A DNA stretch of 64,000 bases from Liolophura sinensis (GCF_032854445.1 NC_088304.1:29273732-29337731); one strand, 5' to 3'; shown: positions 41,321 through 53,930, numbered from the stretch's first letter. Made by a program: numbers and translations. The notes: generated by a model from the sequence alone, not told the origin.

Positions 41321-42983
41321 CTTGTGTTGATTTTAACATTATGGGTGTTTATCATGGAGGTATATTTTGGTTGTGGCGAACAAACAAAGCTGTCACCAGG
41401 GCAGTGACGACTGTGTGATAGTTGATAATATATGGTCACACATACTACAATCGAACTCCGGTCACTTGTCAAGTTACCTCAGGGTTATATTCATGAATGT
41501 GCTTAAATAGAAGCAACTTAAACCCCCTCTAGCACAATTAATATACAAACATATTAAAACAGCACAAAGGGACTAGGTGATTCTTGACCGACTCCATCTG
41601 TACAGCTTTGGCGGTAAAACAACAGCTGCACTGAGCTCCTGACTTTCCAGTCTGAGCAGGGTAGGCCGTGGCCACTAAGGCAGCATAATGGTAAGGAGAA
41701 ATTGACGCCGCACCTGTGCCCGGGTGGTCGGGTGGTCGGGCGGATAGGGCTAGTGTAAATATAATGGTAATTTCATTAAAGACCATACGAATACTGGCAC
41801 GCTGAGACTACTGCCTCTCATCCCTTGACATCCCCTTATTAGCCAAGGGGTAGCGATATTAGGTGCCCGGGTGATGAAAGCCCGCAGAAGGGTTATCAAT
41901 CAAGGCAAAAAGAGATTCAGGTGCAAAAGTCGTTCTTTAGCAGCTCAGGTAACGGCCAGGAGCATGATGGGGAACTAAACGACTGAGTGCTACTGGGGTA
42001 TTCCCCCCTGGTCTGGATATCCCGAAGCTACAACAGACGGAGCGCTACTTACTTATCCATCAGTCAACTTAAACACTTCACCTAGATCTAGCTTTAGGCT
42101 AATTACCTCAGGCACCATCTTACAACTAGAGTCTGCTTCAAGCCAGCATCAGTGTATTAGAAATACAGAGAGAGGATACTACTCGGCTGAGTTAAATGCT
42201 TACACTGCTAGCACTGTACAGAGTGCTTCAGACGTGGCCAAGGCTGTTTGGTCAAACGCGCACCGTCGGAGATTTCCTTAATGATTTCCAGTATGCACTT
42301 GGAATCCCAGAAGTGAGAAAATGTGATTATGAGAAACAATGGTTGTTTTCTGTCAATATTTTGCGGCCAAAATTTAGTGGTATTTACTTCACATTAGCGA
42401 CTCATCTACAACATATTTTGGGTAGTGTAATTTAGGCAAGGACAGTTGGTATGAGCGAGATACCTTTCAATAAAAGACAAAAGAAATTTGAGATTTCCAA
42501 TTTCCATGTCTCGACGGTTGCCAACATTGAGAATAAATCCAAATGATATTAAGATAAACGGTAGAGGGTCTGAAACTATAATCACAAAACGTTCGTTGAT
42601 CACAGTCACAACGAGCGCGGTCACAGACTGATTCAGCCAATGGTTTGCTGACATTGGCAAAAGTCCGGAATATCTTTGATATAACGTCAACGAAATAGGA
42701 CAACGCTGGCTCATAGCCAAACGAAAAATTGTCTATGACGTCACTCGCTGACGTGTAGCATCTGTTTCTATGCCAATAACTACAAAGTATGCTAATGAGC
42801 ATTAGTATCACAGTATATACTTGATGCAGGTCCAGTGTGTATTTATCGTAAAAGTTTGCCATGATGCAAATATTCCTTTTTTCCCTAGGCGCCATCTCTC
42901 CAAATCAAAATTTAGTGCCGGCTCTCTTTCTACTAGCAGACACGTCATGTAATCAGTACTCATATATATTGAATCAAACTGGC
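41321..42983. other. No gene firmly recognised
   Basis: The longest frame is 142 codons on minus (42467-42895), with several hydrophobic stretches, but a second minus frame (42406-42720) is equally open and no family is recognised. The plus frame at 42196-42435 (79 codons) is also unrecognised. Confidence 0.4.
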
Positions 42984-43265
42984 CTTGACAATTTGAAATA
43001 AATGCTCGCCAGTCGGAATAAAACCCTGACAGATTTCACCGGTAATACGTGTGACCATTTGCCGACTATCACCTTGCCATCACAGTCTTGATTTTTCTTT
43101 CCACGCTGTAACCTTGTATGTATTGTATTCTTGGATAAACCAGGATTCTGCTGGTGAACAAAGTCGAGATTTGGTCCCTTTGCATTGTTTAAATATCATA
43201 GTATATGTTATGACAACAGAACATTTTGAGTAATTCTAAAAAAGTGATGTCTAATAAATGGTTAC
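42984..43265. repeat. Dispersed repeat family D, copy 1
   Basis: Shares ordered words with 45110-45310, 45380-45445, 48935-49110 and 49795-49900: 'gatttcaccggt', 'acgtgtgaccatttg', 'gattctg', 'tggtccctttgcatt' and 'gagtaattcta'. The five stretches are old copies or pieces of one unclassified element. Confidence 0.5.
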
Positions 43266-43539
43266 AACATCATTGCATTTATTTTTTAACCAATTTTGCT
43301 TATGATGTGGCGTAAGGGGAGTGTAAGTTGCCACTTTATATTCATGTACCTGAACAGTAGGAATAAAAGCCTGACTGAGGTAAACTGACAAGAGGTTTTA
43401 CTCTGTACGCTGTATTCTTTTATATGGCCAGACATGCAAGTACAGTATGTACTAATTGTATTCTGTAGTAAATAAAAATTCGGACTATCATTTCATTTTC
43501 GTTATAACTTCTGAATTTGTATAGCCAAGAGAAACATTA
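43266..43539. repeat. Relic containing part of family D
   Basis: 'gactgaggtaaactgacaag' at 43374 matches 45390 and 48947 and marks another family D edge. Confidence 0.4.
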
Positions 43540-43665
43540 CTGATCGATCAATTGATTGATTGATTGATTGATTGATTGGTATTTTACGCCATGCTTATGT
43601 ATGATGGCGGTCGCGTTTATTCGTAGGGGGACCGAGGAATACTGTCAGATTGTCCATTCTACCAA
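43540..43665 (-). mobile_element. SINE-A 3' fragment with an expanded (GATT)n tail
   Basis: The plus strand shows (attg)n repeats, then 'gattggtattttacgccatg', a shortened core and 'gatggcggtcgcgtttatt'. The tail has become a tetranucleotide microsatellite. Confidence 0.75.
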
Positions 43666-44439
43666 CGCGCCAGGCCCAAAGCCTTGGCAAAGATTTGTAT
43701 GAGCTACACGGATATGCAGCATGTACAGCGTATGCCTCGACTGACACGGGTTATAGCTAGGTTTTCAAGAGGTACTCCATCCTCTCCAACCGACAGGCTA
43801 TCTACCACCATCATCCTAGGTATCCTGTCGGGCAATACGTGGATTCGTCTTCGCTGCTTCTAACAACTTTTTATGCTCCTTATAAACTGCCTTGGCATGA
43901 AAACGACTATTACTTTTTTTTCAAAGCTGCTATATATGTATATATAAACACACAACACATTTAGGCGTGTCTATAAATACACCGGGTAGTGGGTGTTCAG
44001 CACAAGATTGTAAACCCACCAGTTGGGTCATTCCACAAGTGAAAATCGTCCTCAGTTTTCTCCCTTACCTGAACGCGTTAATGACATAACGTGCTAGGAG
44101 TGATGAATATCACCCAATTACCTAACAGCTGTACTCAAGCACGGTTTTACTATCCCTCCAGCGCATTCGACATGGTTTATGTGGCAGAAGCTACAGGGAA
44201 TTGTTCTACAGTTGATTGGCATGTGACGTTGTGCCTCTCCAAGCGGAATTTGGCGGGCCTGCATTATTGCAATAAAGCTCAGCGAGAATATCCAGTCCAT
44301 TAAAATCCATTTGGGCCTTGACAAGTTACCGTTTAAAAGCAACAACTTCCCATCATTTAAACTTTGTTGGCGTTAAACTTCTCGACGGGAGACAAGATGA
44401 GAATGTTTCAAAGAACGTTCTAAAATTCTAAAACCTAAG
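43666..44439. other. No gene recognised
   Basis: Frames of 70-75 codons overlap on opposite strands around 44091-44345 and have no signature. Confidence 0.4.
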
Positions 44440-44690
44440 CGTCGAAACAGACATTAGTATACCAGCCGTGAGCCAATAAGGACGTTCCGCGTGAATAATC
44501 TCATGGCCAGTTCCCAAAACGACGTTTAATACAAACCACCAAAGAACTAAGAAAGTATATAAAATATGAAAATGGGACGGCCTCATAGAAAGAGGAGCAG
44601 TCAACAATTTCCACTGATGTAGGAAAGACGGAAGGTATGTTCTAGGCGACTGAGTTAAATCAGTTTTCAAACCCTGTCCGCAGTAATACA
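44440..44690. repeat. Dispersed repeat relic related to 5935-6165
   Basis: 'gcgtcgaaacagacatt' matches 28152. 'gagcagtcaacaatttcc' and 'gttctaggcgactgagttaa' + 'atcagttttcaa' match 5935-6165 and 28185. Confidence 0.45.
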
Positions 44691-44721
44691 TAAACCTCTA
44701 GAGTTTTCGTGCGTCCTCTTA

Positions 44722-44945
44722 AGCGGACCGATTCCAGAAAGTTAGTTTTTAATTGTGGTCAAAATTTAATACCTCTTCACAATGTTTAAACTTTATACTG
44801 AAACCTGAAATTTGACATATTTGCGTTGACATGCCATGACTACCCAGTAAAACGATGTAGTCTCTAGGTCCAAGAAATTAAGCTCTAAAGGCGTCATTCA
44901 GGAACTGAAAATCATAATTGGCTTTGTGCAATGGTCTAGTCCTTT
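44722..44945. mobile_element. MITE family M2, diverged copy 4
   Basis: The left end 'gcggaccgattccagaaagt' and the right end 'aattggctttgtgcaatggt' correspond to the M2 ends. 'ctgaaatttgacatatttgc' lies in the expected place. Confidence 0.5.
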
Positions 44946-46000
44946 AACTTACACAGCACGAAACACAACGCACGTGCTCAATCCAGTAAAACTTGGTGTG
45001 ATAATGATATGATACAAGTTTATAAACTAATTATACTTGTTTTGTAAGTGATAACTGCAATCCAATATCCTTTTTGTAATAAAAAGTCATCCTGGGATCT
45101 TTGACAACTGTTGACTATTTTTTTACGTGTGACCATTTGTCAGCTATCAGACACTCGTCACTGCTCTGGTGTTAACTGTCTATGCTTTATACCTGCATAA
45201 TCCCTGATTCTGGTTGTGGTCTGGTCCCTTTACATTTTGTCTTCCGCTTTGTTTGTTAAATATAGTGTAACAAAGCATTCTGAGTAATTCTAGATCAGTA
45301 ACGCCAAAATAAATTACTATTAACTTCTCTACGTAGTGGATGTGTAAGTTGCTACTCTTTAGGCATTTGCAAGAATAGTTACAACAAAGCTAACTAAGGT
45401 AAACTGACAAGGTGACGGATTTCACTGGTTACGCTCTGCTTGCTACCACTCTGTCGAGGCTGCTCGATATATACTATCTCTATGTTGTACTCTGTTACAT
45501 TGCTTTACATGTATGTTTTGGCAACGACATTGCTGTGCATGTTTTGTGTCATTCTCGCTTTTGATCATTTTGGAACGTCCATTTTCGTTCAAGGCAGTGA
45601 TTTATAAATGTCGAATTTGGTTCCAGATATTCTTGGCATTTTATTCTTCGTTGGTGTCTTAATTTTTTGTCTTTGAAAATAAATTCCGTCAAAAAGGGCA
45701 AGTAAGAGTAAATTTAGATGATGGTGAAGTGTGAACCTTTCAGGCCTAATTGGGGTTTAAGGTTTAACAAAAGAATTTACGACCTTATATATGTAAAACT
45801 ACGGTTTTCTGTCTACAAAACGAAAACTTCATCGTTATATACAACAGCTCTAGTGCACGATTTTCAGAAACATTAGGAGATAAAGCCAGTTAATTAGTGT
45901 CCATTAAAGCCAACATTACACATTTTGTGGTAATGTGGATTTAAGCACAAAAATAATCGGCATGACTTTTCAAGGCAAGAAAAACAACACACACTATATG
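44946..46000. repeat. Family D pieces; no gene recognised
   Basis: 45110-45310 and 45380-45445 are family D copies ('acgtgtgaccatttg', 'gagtaattctagat', 'aaggtaaactgacaaggtga'). The rest appears unique and noncoding. Confidence 0.45.
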
Positions 46001-46213
46001 TCAGATAGCGACCATAAAAGATTGTCCATGTAAAGTTCGATTATTTTTTTTAAAGTTTTCGTTTAACGGAGTAAAATGCATTTGAAACATGGGATACCAT
46101 GGTGGTTTTAATGGCCATATTGTGTCCTGTGACAACACGCCACCTAAAGTAAAGTCTGCCACTATGTGTGCAAAGAAAAAATATACATAGAAAAAATGAT
46201 GTAAGACGCGCAT
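46001..46213 (-). other. Unrecognised 70-codon frame with a signal-peptide-like start
   Basis: The frame starts MRVLHHFFYVYFFFAHIV, a plausible signal peptide, followed by a Trp/Pro-rich piece (TIWPLKPPWYPMFQMHF) and a stop. It could be a small secreted protein or the first exon of one, but there is no donor, poly(A) signal or known family to support it. Confidence 0.15.
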
Positions 46214-48930
46214 GATATAATTATCCCAGAAAAATATGTAAAAAGCTCTATAAAGCTTTGAAAGCCGAGAAGATGAAGTTCAGCATTCGGGATATTGCAC
46301 TGACGGACAATTCACTCCGAGTAGCCATGTTGTAGAAGCCCTTATGAAATTGGCCAATCTCTAGCGCTGAAACTCGTCACGTGATAATTGGCTGTCCAAA
46401 ATATAAAATTAGCTTTCGATTATTAGCGTGGGTTCATACAGTGAATAAACAGTCATCGCTGCAATATTTGGATTTTGCGGTTAGTTTACGTGTTAAACTG
46501 ATGCATTTTGGACCACACATTTATGAGCAGGAAACTGGGAACGGCTGCCCGCGTCGCAATGCGTACATGTTGGGCAGGGTACTGTAGTAACTTGTAAGGA
46601 TGAGATGGCCTCGGGAGAGTCATTGTTTCAAGAAAAATATTGTGACTTTGCAGTATTTTTCCTTAACAAAGTGAGATCTGTTACGAAAATATCTTCTCAA
46701 AATTTGAATGAAAGAGAATGTTATCAATCAGAACATCCTGCTATTTTCGGAAATTCCCTGAAGTTGGTACAGCCAACTAGACCACCTACTTACACACATG
46801 CAGGACGGGGATGAGCCGGACCGCTAAACCTGCGTTTGTGTCCACGAGCATCGCTCTGACCGAACGTCAGTGTAAAAGAAGCATCGGCCCTTTACACACG
46901 GAACAGAATTAATACTCTTTGGATGGGTATCAGGCGTATTTTCTCATTTCTCACAGTGTTTAATACAGATGGTTGGGAGAACTCCTAGGTTTTGTGCCGT
47001 CATTCTAGATAGCTATAACATGGCAAAATGGCGTCAAAAATTGAGTAGCTAGGTACGATTATTTGCTATTTATTTTGTCGATAAGCGGTGTAGAAGTTTA
47101 AAATTATTTTTAGAACATTTCTGGAATGCTACTTTATTAATTAATTCAGCTTTCTTAGCTAACTTTATGTTCAATTCAATATCACAGATTTCTAGATTTG
47201 TGCATTCAAAAGACATATACATGAATGTAGAGTTATGAATGCATTCGCCGAATGAACCTTGAAGCGAACTAGATCAAGGATAACGGATGTGACGTAATAG
47301 GTCCTAATAGCTACTTCAGAACCCAGTCGTGGTTGTGGAACACTTATAAAGATTGGTATACTATTGTCAGACTCGACAATTAGATTTCACGATCTGTCAA
47401 GTGTTGTAGCAGCTTTCAGATTTGACATAATGAGCATTCTTTATACCGGTCGCCAAATAAAATCAGAGCAGTATTGCGTATATTCACAGATGTGTGTTCT
47501 GACCAGTTCCTTGCATAATTAATATTTTCGGTTTGAAAAATTCAATTTTTTTTGTCTAGGGCATTGCTTAATGGTCTTTCATGTGACATGTACTTCATTT
47601 AGGTGTTTTCTTTGTCGTTGCAGAAATTTTAGGCAACTGAATGACGCTAGTTTATGAGACAAAATAGAAACATCAACTCATTAAAGTAACTGAAATATAT
47701 GAAACGAGAATCAATTCCATGTATTCTTTTTACACCAAACATACAGACACTATGGTTCTTTTTTTTTCTTCTTATTTTAACGTTAAAGATATTTCACCGG
47801 GAGTCGTTATAATATTGATTACACTCATCGTTGGTATTTATGAAGGGTTGGGGTTAAGTACAAAAGTACAAAATGCCATTAAAAGTCAAGGAAAGCACAA
47901 ACATAAGTGTGTTTCCATAAGTCAAAATGCAGTGGAAATCACCAAGGAATGCTTGCATTTGAACATTGTAGATACAGAGTGGATGAGAGACTATGATTTA
48001 AGACCATTTCGCATACAGAAGCCTGATACAAATATGATGGACAGGGAATTGTGACAAAAATGGGGCGAGGCGGACGGATCAGATGCTGATGTATTGCTCA
48101 ACAAGTTCTCGCAACAACACTTGGGCTCGATTACAAAGCCTCAGATCCTTGTAGAATTACTGAGACCTCAAAGAGTGTTGAACATCCGTGTTTATAGACA
48201 TATTCCTATACACAGCGCAATCCACCATTTGAACTACGCTGGTTTATCTCGCAAAATTTTTGGCGCGTTCCATGAATTGTGTTCCGGTATTCTTTGCTGG
48301 TTGGAAGTGTTCCATTAAGTTTGAAGCTCAAGTTTGTCTTCTAGATACTATCCCTATGGAATCAAAGGCAATGTATCTGACGGAACCTCGCGGAGTTACT
48401 AAGCTCATATTACCTCGCATTTTGAAAATCCCACATACCTCTAAATATTTTCTATTTTCCCCGCTGAGAATTGTCATGTTCTGTGATTTGTTTCTCCCAT
48501 TCGTTGGAATGGCAAGAGCCACCGATAGTTGACTGCTTATCTCAGCAGACCTTGGAACACGCCCAAGCTTTGCTATGCCTCGTACTTGTCTGATATCAAC
48601 CGCCATATGCATGGTCCCACGAGGTTTTCTGCCAGCAATCAATTTAGAACATGTTTATATTACGTATCAGACACCATGCGCCTTACTACGTCATCATCAG
48701 ATTCGATTGCCTTGTTTACAAACGCCGTAGGGAAATGCGAAGACACAGGGTAAAACTATAGGGCAAAAACTCTAGCCTCTAACCCTTAGTACACACTGCT
48801 TCGTGACTTAAACTCTTTCAGTCTAAGGTTTCAGGCATACATCTATTAGCGTGTAGAGTGGAACAATACATACTCCATATACAAAGTTTCATTCAGTGTA
48901 TGTATACTTATATTCAAAGAGCGTGTAATC
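46214..48930. other. No gene firmly recognised
   Basis: Several frames of 68-111 codons (46381-46587, 47719-48054, 48094-48318, 48260-48532, 48328-48642) are open. They overlap one another in different frames and show no domain. The frame at 47719-48054 has one hydrophobic segment (PGVVIILITLIVGIYEG). Confidence 0.35.
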
Positions 48931-48934
48931 TTGG

Positions 48935-49900
48935 CGTGGACTGGCTGAGGTAAATTGACAAAATGACGGATTTCACTGGTAGGCCTAATGCATGTGACCA
49001 TTTTGAAACTATTGTACTGCATGCCGTCGTTGTTCTAGTGTTGCTCTCTATGCTGTAGTCTTTTATATCGAGTCTGTAGTTTATCCAGGTCACCACGTTT
49101 TCCTTAGATTTGGTAGCGAACCTACCAAAGTTTGCCTGTAGGAGACACACGAATGCAAAAATTCAGTTCAATGTAGCAGGCATTAAGAAATACGTTTACC
49201 TTAGCATTCATTCAAATGTACAACTTAAGAGTTGGAAGTCATGAATCTGGTACTTGACGGTAATTAATACCAATGCATGGATCAACAGTGGATCATCCTG
49301 CCGTGTTATTGTGCTTTACGCGTATGGAAAACCTGAACTCAGTACCTGCAGTACTTTTTGCCATACCGCTCTTAACATTGACCTTAAGATTGACTCTGTT
49401 ATACACAAGACACTAAGTCGTGAATGTTGTAATTTACGGTAATGAATATGCACGTAGAACATCAGCGAGAAATCTCTCGTGTTCTACATGTACGCAAAAC
49501 CGAAGCTCAGTTCTTGCAGCACTATTTCAAATATCACCACTATAATTTGGCTTACCATTGCATTCCCTTATATACGTTTTAAATTCCTGATATGCCGGCG
49601 TTATGCACACATTATTTTCATTATTGTCAAGGAAGACATCAATGACTTTCTTTGTACATGTACGTCCTAATTTTTTTTCCCGCTACATTAACCTTGCAGG
49701 ACGCTGAAATACGCAATGGCTTGGTCTGCATGCCGATAGAAAGTAAGCAATGTAACGCTGGAGACCGATGAAGGCGCGAGTTGGAATCTCGTTATCGCGT
49801 GAACTGGTAAGAGCTCGTATTTCACCGGTTAACCGTGACCATATGCTAAACCATGCTGCTGTCGCTGTTCTGGTTTTACGCTTTGTGCTGCAGTGTGTTA
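48935..49900. repeat. Family D copies and a diverged direct duplication
   Basis: 48935-49110 and 49795-49900 are family D pieces. Between them 'gcgtatggaaaacctgaact' + 'cagtacctgcagtact' (49320) is echoed by 'gtacgcaaaaccgaagctca' + 'gttcttgcagcact' (49491), a diverged duplication with a spacing of about 170 bp. Confidence 0.45.
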
Positions 49901-50865
49901 GGTGGCTGTCGCCCGGCGTCACGTGGTTTCTAAAGTAACACTGAGAAGTGCGACATTCCCCAGCATGCTCCACTCGGGTGAATAGTGAGTAATAACATTA
50001 CTAATATTGTTGAATGCAGAGGCGAATACACACATGAAAAGTGAAAATACATTAAGAGGAAAACACTGCCAGAAAAAAGTGCCAACCGGAAGAATGTAAA
50101 ACAGGTGTTTGGCAGATCGTAAGAAAGTAAACTGGGAAGTTTATCTGTGAGGACTTCATTAGGCTCCCTTGCTTTCGACTCCGTACTGGAGGAGGACCAT
50201 GGCTATATTGAAGATGGTGTAAGACGGGGCGAACTAAGACATCTGTTTGACAGATATGAAAACCCAACAAGTCAGCTTCGAAAACTTTGTTGTTCCATAT
50301 GTTTAATTTACAATATAACTGTGTCAGAACGTTTGCTTAGGGAAAATCTATACAGGTTGAAAGAAGTCTACTGTCAGCTGTGGAAACAGGGACTACAGTC
50401 AGTTTTATCAGGGAGGGAAAAACAAGCTAAGCTAATCTGACGTGAACGTACCTGGGAACTATTCTAGGTGCAGAGGTAAGGAGGCAAGAATGAACCGAAG
50501 CGAACTGCAAAGGGACTCGAGAATTAGCCAACTGTCAGACTTGAAACACAGGTCATATGTGCGGTACCGTACCATTTCTAAGCCAGAATGACCATTGCCT
50601 TCTTCCATTTGGCACATCGAAGTAATATGTAACCATTTTACTCACCAAAGGCCAAACCCAAAGGCAGGGTCAAACAGGCATATACCATACAGCATGGTCA
50701 AGTATTGCCGTAGGCGTGAGTTGCTCTTTTGGAAAATTTATATGCAGGAAACTACTTATGGACACTTACCTGAGTTTCTTTTCTTTTCACTTTTTTGTTT
50801 GGTTAGGGTTTATTGAGTTTTACAGTCATTCATTAATTTAGTAATTGTTTAAGGGAACACTCAAG
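49901..50865. other. No gene recognised
   Basis: A 97-codon plus frame (50147-50440) has no signature. Nothing else is supported. Confidence 0.4.
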
Positions 50866-50867
50866 AA

Positions 50868-50925
50868 TTTTTCACATTTACGATGGTGGTCGGGTAATCA
50901 GTAAAAGAAACCGTAATGCTTGGGA
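50868..50925 (-). mobile_element. SINE-A fragment next to a minisatellite
   Basis: 'caagaatttttcacatttac' + 'gatggtggtcgggtaatcag' corresponds to the SINE-A core 'aagaatatttcacttatacg' + 'acggcggccag'. It is diverged and short. Confidence 0.45.
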
Positions 50926-51146
50926 AAACAACCGACCACCGTAGTGCCCGAGGCAAACAGCCGACCACCATGGTGCCCGGGATAAACAACCGACCACCGT
51001 AGTGCCCAGGATAAACAACTGACCACCGTAGTGCCCAGGATAAACAACCGACCACCGTAGTGCCTGGGATAAACAACCGACCACCGTAGTGCCCAGGATA
51101 AACAACCGACCACCGTAGTGCCTGGGATAAACAACCGACCACCGGT
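50926..51146. repeat. 29-bp minisatellite, about 8 copies
   Basis: The unit is 'ataaacaaccgaccaccgta' + 'gtgcccagg', with strict 29-bp spacing. The unit has no stop on the minus strand in any frame, which produces three overlapping minus frames of 84-94 codons; these are artefacts. Confidence 0.95.
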
Positions 51147-51282
51147 GATCAATTACTGCCATATTTTGTCAATGTCTGACAAACAAACTTGTATCCCATC
51201 TTCTGGGAAAACAAAAGGTTTTGATTGTAGAATTTTCCTGTCCAAGGCCGGGGTTAAACCCGTACCTTGTTCCATGTTGTGG

Positions 51283-51393
51283 TTGAGGTCACCCAATTAC
51301 CCGGTTTTCTCCCAACATAATGCTGGCTGCGATCGTATAAGTAAAATATTCTTGAGTACAGCGCAAAACACCAGTCAGATAAATAAATTGATA
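51283..51393 (+). mobile_element. SINE-A 3' half
   Basis: 'acccggttttctcccaacat', 'aatgctggctgcgatcgtat', 'aagtaaaatattcttgagta' and 'aacaccagtcagataaataa' match the SINE-A 3' half. Confidence 0.85.
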
Positions 51394-52860
51394 TTGTCTC
51401 GATCAAATCACGACGGTGCCAGCCTAGCGACGGTGCCAGCCTAGCGAGGACATGTGGCATCCTCACCCAGACATCAGTATACTAGGACCAGACTGGCCCT
51501 GTACTTAGCCTTTCATTTACGCTGCACGGTATGCGGTGAAATGTCAAGACAGCCAATTTTGCTTTCTTAGGTTGGTTTATGCCAGTACTTGAGGTGCAGC
51601 CTATAGTTCAGCAGATAGTTCGGCGGAAAATACAGTCACATCACTACATGTCTAAAATTTGTCAACTGCCGTCACTTATCCCGTTTGTCTCTCTGACCAC
51701 GAGGTTGCGTTAGAGCTCTAAATGACACCTAGGGGACCGAGTTGAAAAAGCCATCTGATTGAGCTCTTCACGTGAAAGACTATGTCTAAGGCCTAAAATC
51801 GCCCTTGTCAGTTAAAATCATGGGTAAACATACCATCTAAATTGCTGTATTGCAAATAAATAAAACGTTCAAGAAAAAAAAGGATTTTCTTTTGCACAGA
51901 CCATTGCCTTCCAAAACTAATTATTGCCATCTCCAACAACTAGCAAAGTAATTCGTATGAACAGGTACTGCAGGAGACTCAGTCACCGATTACTGGAATC
52001 ACATAAACCAGGTGTCCACTTGACCATAAAGGGTGGACGGGCGGTGGGATGAGTGGGTGGGTCCGTCATGAAGTTTGAACACACCTGTGCTGGAGTGTTA
52101 TAGTGGGTTTTGGTGTGCCAAGATCATACTGAAGTACACTGGGGCAAAACTCCAATGGGCCTGGAGAAGTTTGGCGCTCAAACAGCTGTAATTTCCATTC
52201 TACACGCTCTACAGCCTTAGCACTTTAAAGCTTTGAACTGTAACACATAATTAGTTAACTACGACCTAAAGCTCCTTTTTTTACTTTAGAATTCACCGAA
52301 CATCCATTTTTCAAGGAAGCAATAAAACTCATATACAGATGGTATCTCCTTCACAACGGAAATACATAGCATAGACTGGCAGGATTCATCCAACCCACGA
52401 ATCCACCTGTATATGCTTATCAATACAATTTCCTGAACTGATAAGAAGGTATATGGGACACTCATTACGAAATTCTTACGAACATTTTTGTAGAGTAGTC
52501 CCAAATGTTATAAGCAAATTCGTAAGGTATCAGTTTTCTGCGAGCTTTTCTTACAGTGTACATACGTGTGAATAAATTAATGGGTATATCCGTCTCTAAA
52601 GAATCAATGCGTCATTTGTGAGATGTTGATTACGGAAGTGGGCGGGAACTTTGAATCAGACAGATTCGCTCCCCAAGCAGGGTCGTATCAGTACCCTGCC
52701 TACATATCCACACTATGCTGTGTTTCACTGAAATTCGCTGAAGTACTGCGTTGAATGAAGTCAATGAATTTATTATACATCTACCACGTTTGCCTATTTT
52801 TGAAGGTTCTGCGCCCAGTTTCTCAAAAAATGTCGTACATGTAATACATTTTAGTACTAC
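51394..52860. other. No gene recognised
   Basis: A short direct repeat 'gacggtgccagcctagcga' occurs at 51412 and 51430. Otherwise unique-looking, with frames of 70-72 codons only. Confidence 0.4.
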
Positions 52861-52861
52861 T

Positions 52862-52998
52862 GTACTAATTGCACATCTAGGACTGTCGCCACAGAAGCAT
52901 GTCGAAGAAACCAGACATGACTCCCCACCCAGTCACATTATGCTGTCACCGGGCAAACCAGCCCTGTTTCCCGCTCAATCCTCACAGTGCTGAGCGCC
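52862..52998 (-). mobile_element. SINE-B body fragment, minus orientation
   Basis: 'cgccacagaagcatgtcgaa', 'gactccccacccagtcacat' and 'tatgctgtcaccgggcaaac' match the plus-strand view of the SINE-B copy at 58730-58830. Confidence 0.7.
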
Positions 52999-53002
52999 GT
53001 AA

Positions 53003-53165
53003 TGATGTAGTGATCCTAATGGACAGAGCATCTGTTTCGAAGTCGCGAGACCAGGGATCAAACCCTGGTCGGGTTGAAACAAAGACTTCATAAAAGGTAC
53101 TTGTTACTACCACGCTTGATACCTCATCACATGGTTAGAACTTTTTTAAGTACGACGTATAACCG
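53003..53165 (+). mobile_element. SINE-B with tRNA-like head, plus orientation, internally deleted
   Basis: 'gatcctaatggacagagcat' (A-box like) and 'gaccagggatcaaaccctgg' (B-box like) form a tRNA-related head. It is followed by 'aaagacttcataaaaggtac' and, after a deletion, the SINE-B 3' end 'tttaagtacgacgtataacc'. It abuts an oppositely oriented SINE-B fragment. The head is not a functional tRNA: no intact acceptor stem was found. Confidence 0.7.
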
Positions 53166-53835
53166 AAATTATAAATACATACATTCTTGAAAATGAAGAC
53201 AATAAAAAGTTAATGACTGGTACATTTTTCCACTGATGCAGAAAACTTGTATGTACGAGTTAAATTTGGCGTATGTTAGCGATCTTAACTCCAAAAAGTT
53301 ACAATCACCTTACAATTCACTTGAGCAACCGGCGTAATTTATGTGTACAGCAAATTACTTCAATCAGTAACTCAATTGAAGGGCCTACAAATCGATTGTA
53401 ATGCGATCTCTTTGTGCACGCGGGCCCAGAAAAATGGAGATAAAAATTAACGTATACCGAATTCGAACCATAAACCAGTGGTCTTGAAAAAATAAAGCTG
53501 TGTAGAAACTATTCCCAAACAAACATGTACATCTCTGTCCGTTCCCAAGAGCTGAAACGTCAAACTTAAACATACATGAACATCCAGACCCATACACTCC
53601 TAAAAATACGCCTGCTGTGCCGCTTCTTTTGAGTGACTCTTTGAAGTAATAAACTGGGGAGCAGCCACGTGTTAGCGTTAGATCTGACGAAGCCCAAAGC
53701 TCGTTTATCAACAGAAAAGAATCCAGGCTTCTGATCCCTCCATCTACCTCCTCTAACACACAACCTCTTTTGTCTAGGTTTCTCTTGTCAAATAAGCCCA
53801 ACATTATTTTTCAAATAAAGTCGATGAATGAGTCA
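53166..53835. other. No gene firmly recognised
   Basis: The longest frame is 139 codons on minus (53385-53804). It is rich in Ser, Leu and Cys, with no signature, and overlaps another open minus frame. Confidence 0.35.
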
Positions 53836-53837
53836 TT

Positions 53838-53930
53838 GGCTGTTGCCATTCAGTGAGAGGTGTGACATTCAGTGAGAAGTGTTGCCATTCAGTGAGAAGT
53901 GTGACATTCAGTGAGACGTGATGCCACCCA
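53838..53930. repeat. Tandem repeat of 19-20 bp, about 4.5 copies
   Basis: 'cattcagtgagaagtg' alternates with 'ttgc' and 'tga' ends. Confidence 0.9.

Noticed and set aside
42467-42895. 142-codon hydrophobic minus frame
   Set aside because: A second minus frame overlaps it and no transmembrane family could be recognised.
50861-51162. Three overlapping minus frames of 84-94 codons with repeated GRLF/VVGCL words
   Set aside because: Product of the stop-free 29-bp minisatellite.
53003-53085. tRNA gene candidate (A- and B-box-like blocks)
   Set aside because: It continues into a SINE-B body and lacks a recognisable acceptor stem and clear anticodon arm.
53385-53804. 139-codon minus frame
   Set aside because: No domain, no splice or poly(A) context, and another frame in the same place is also open.
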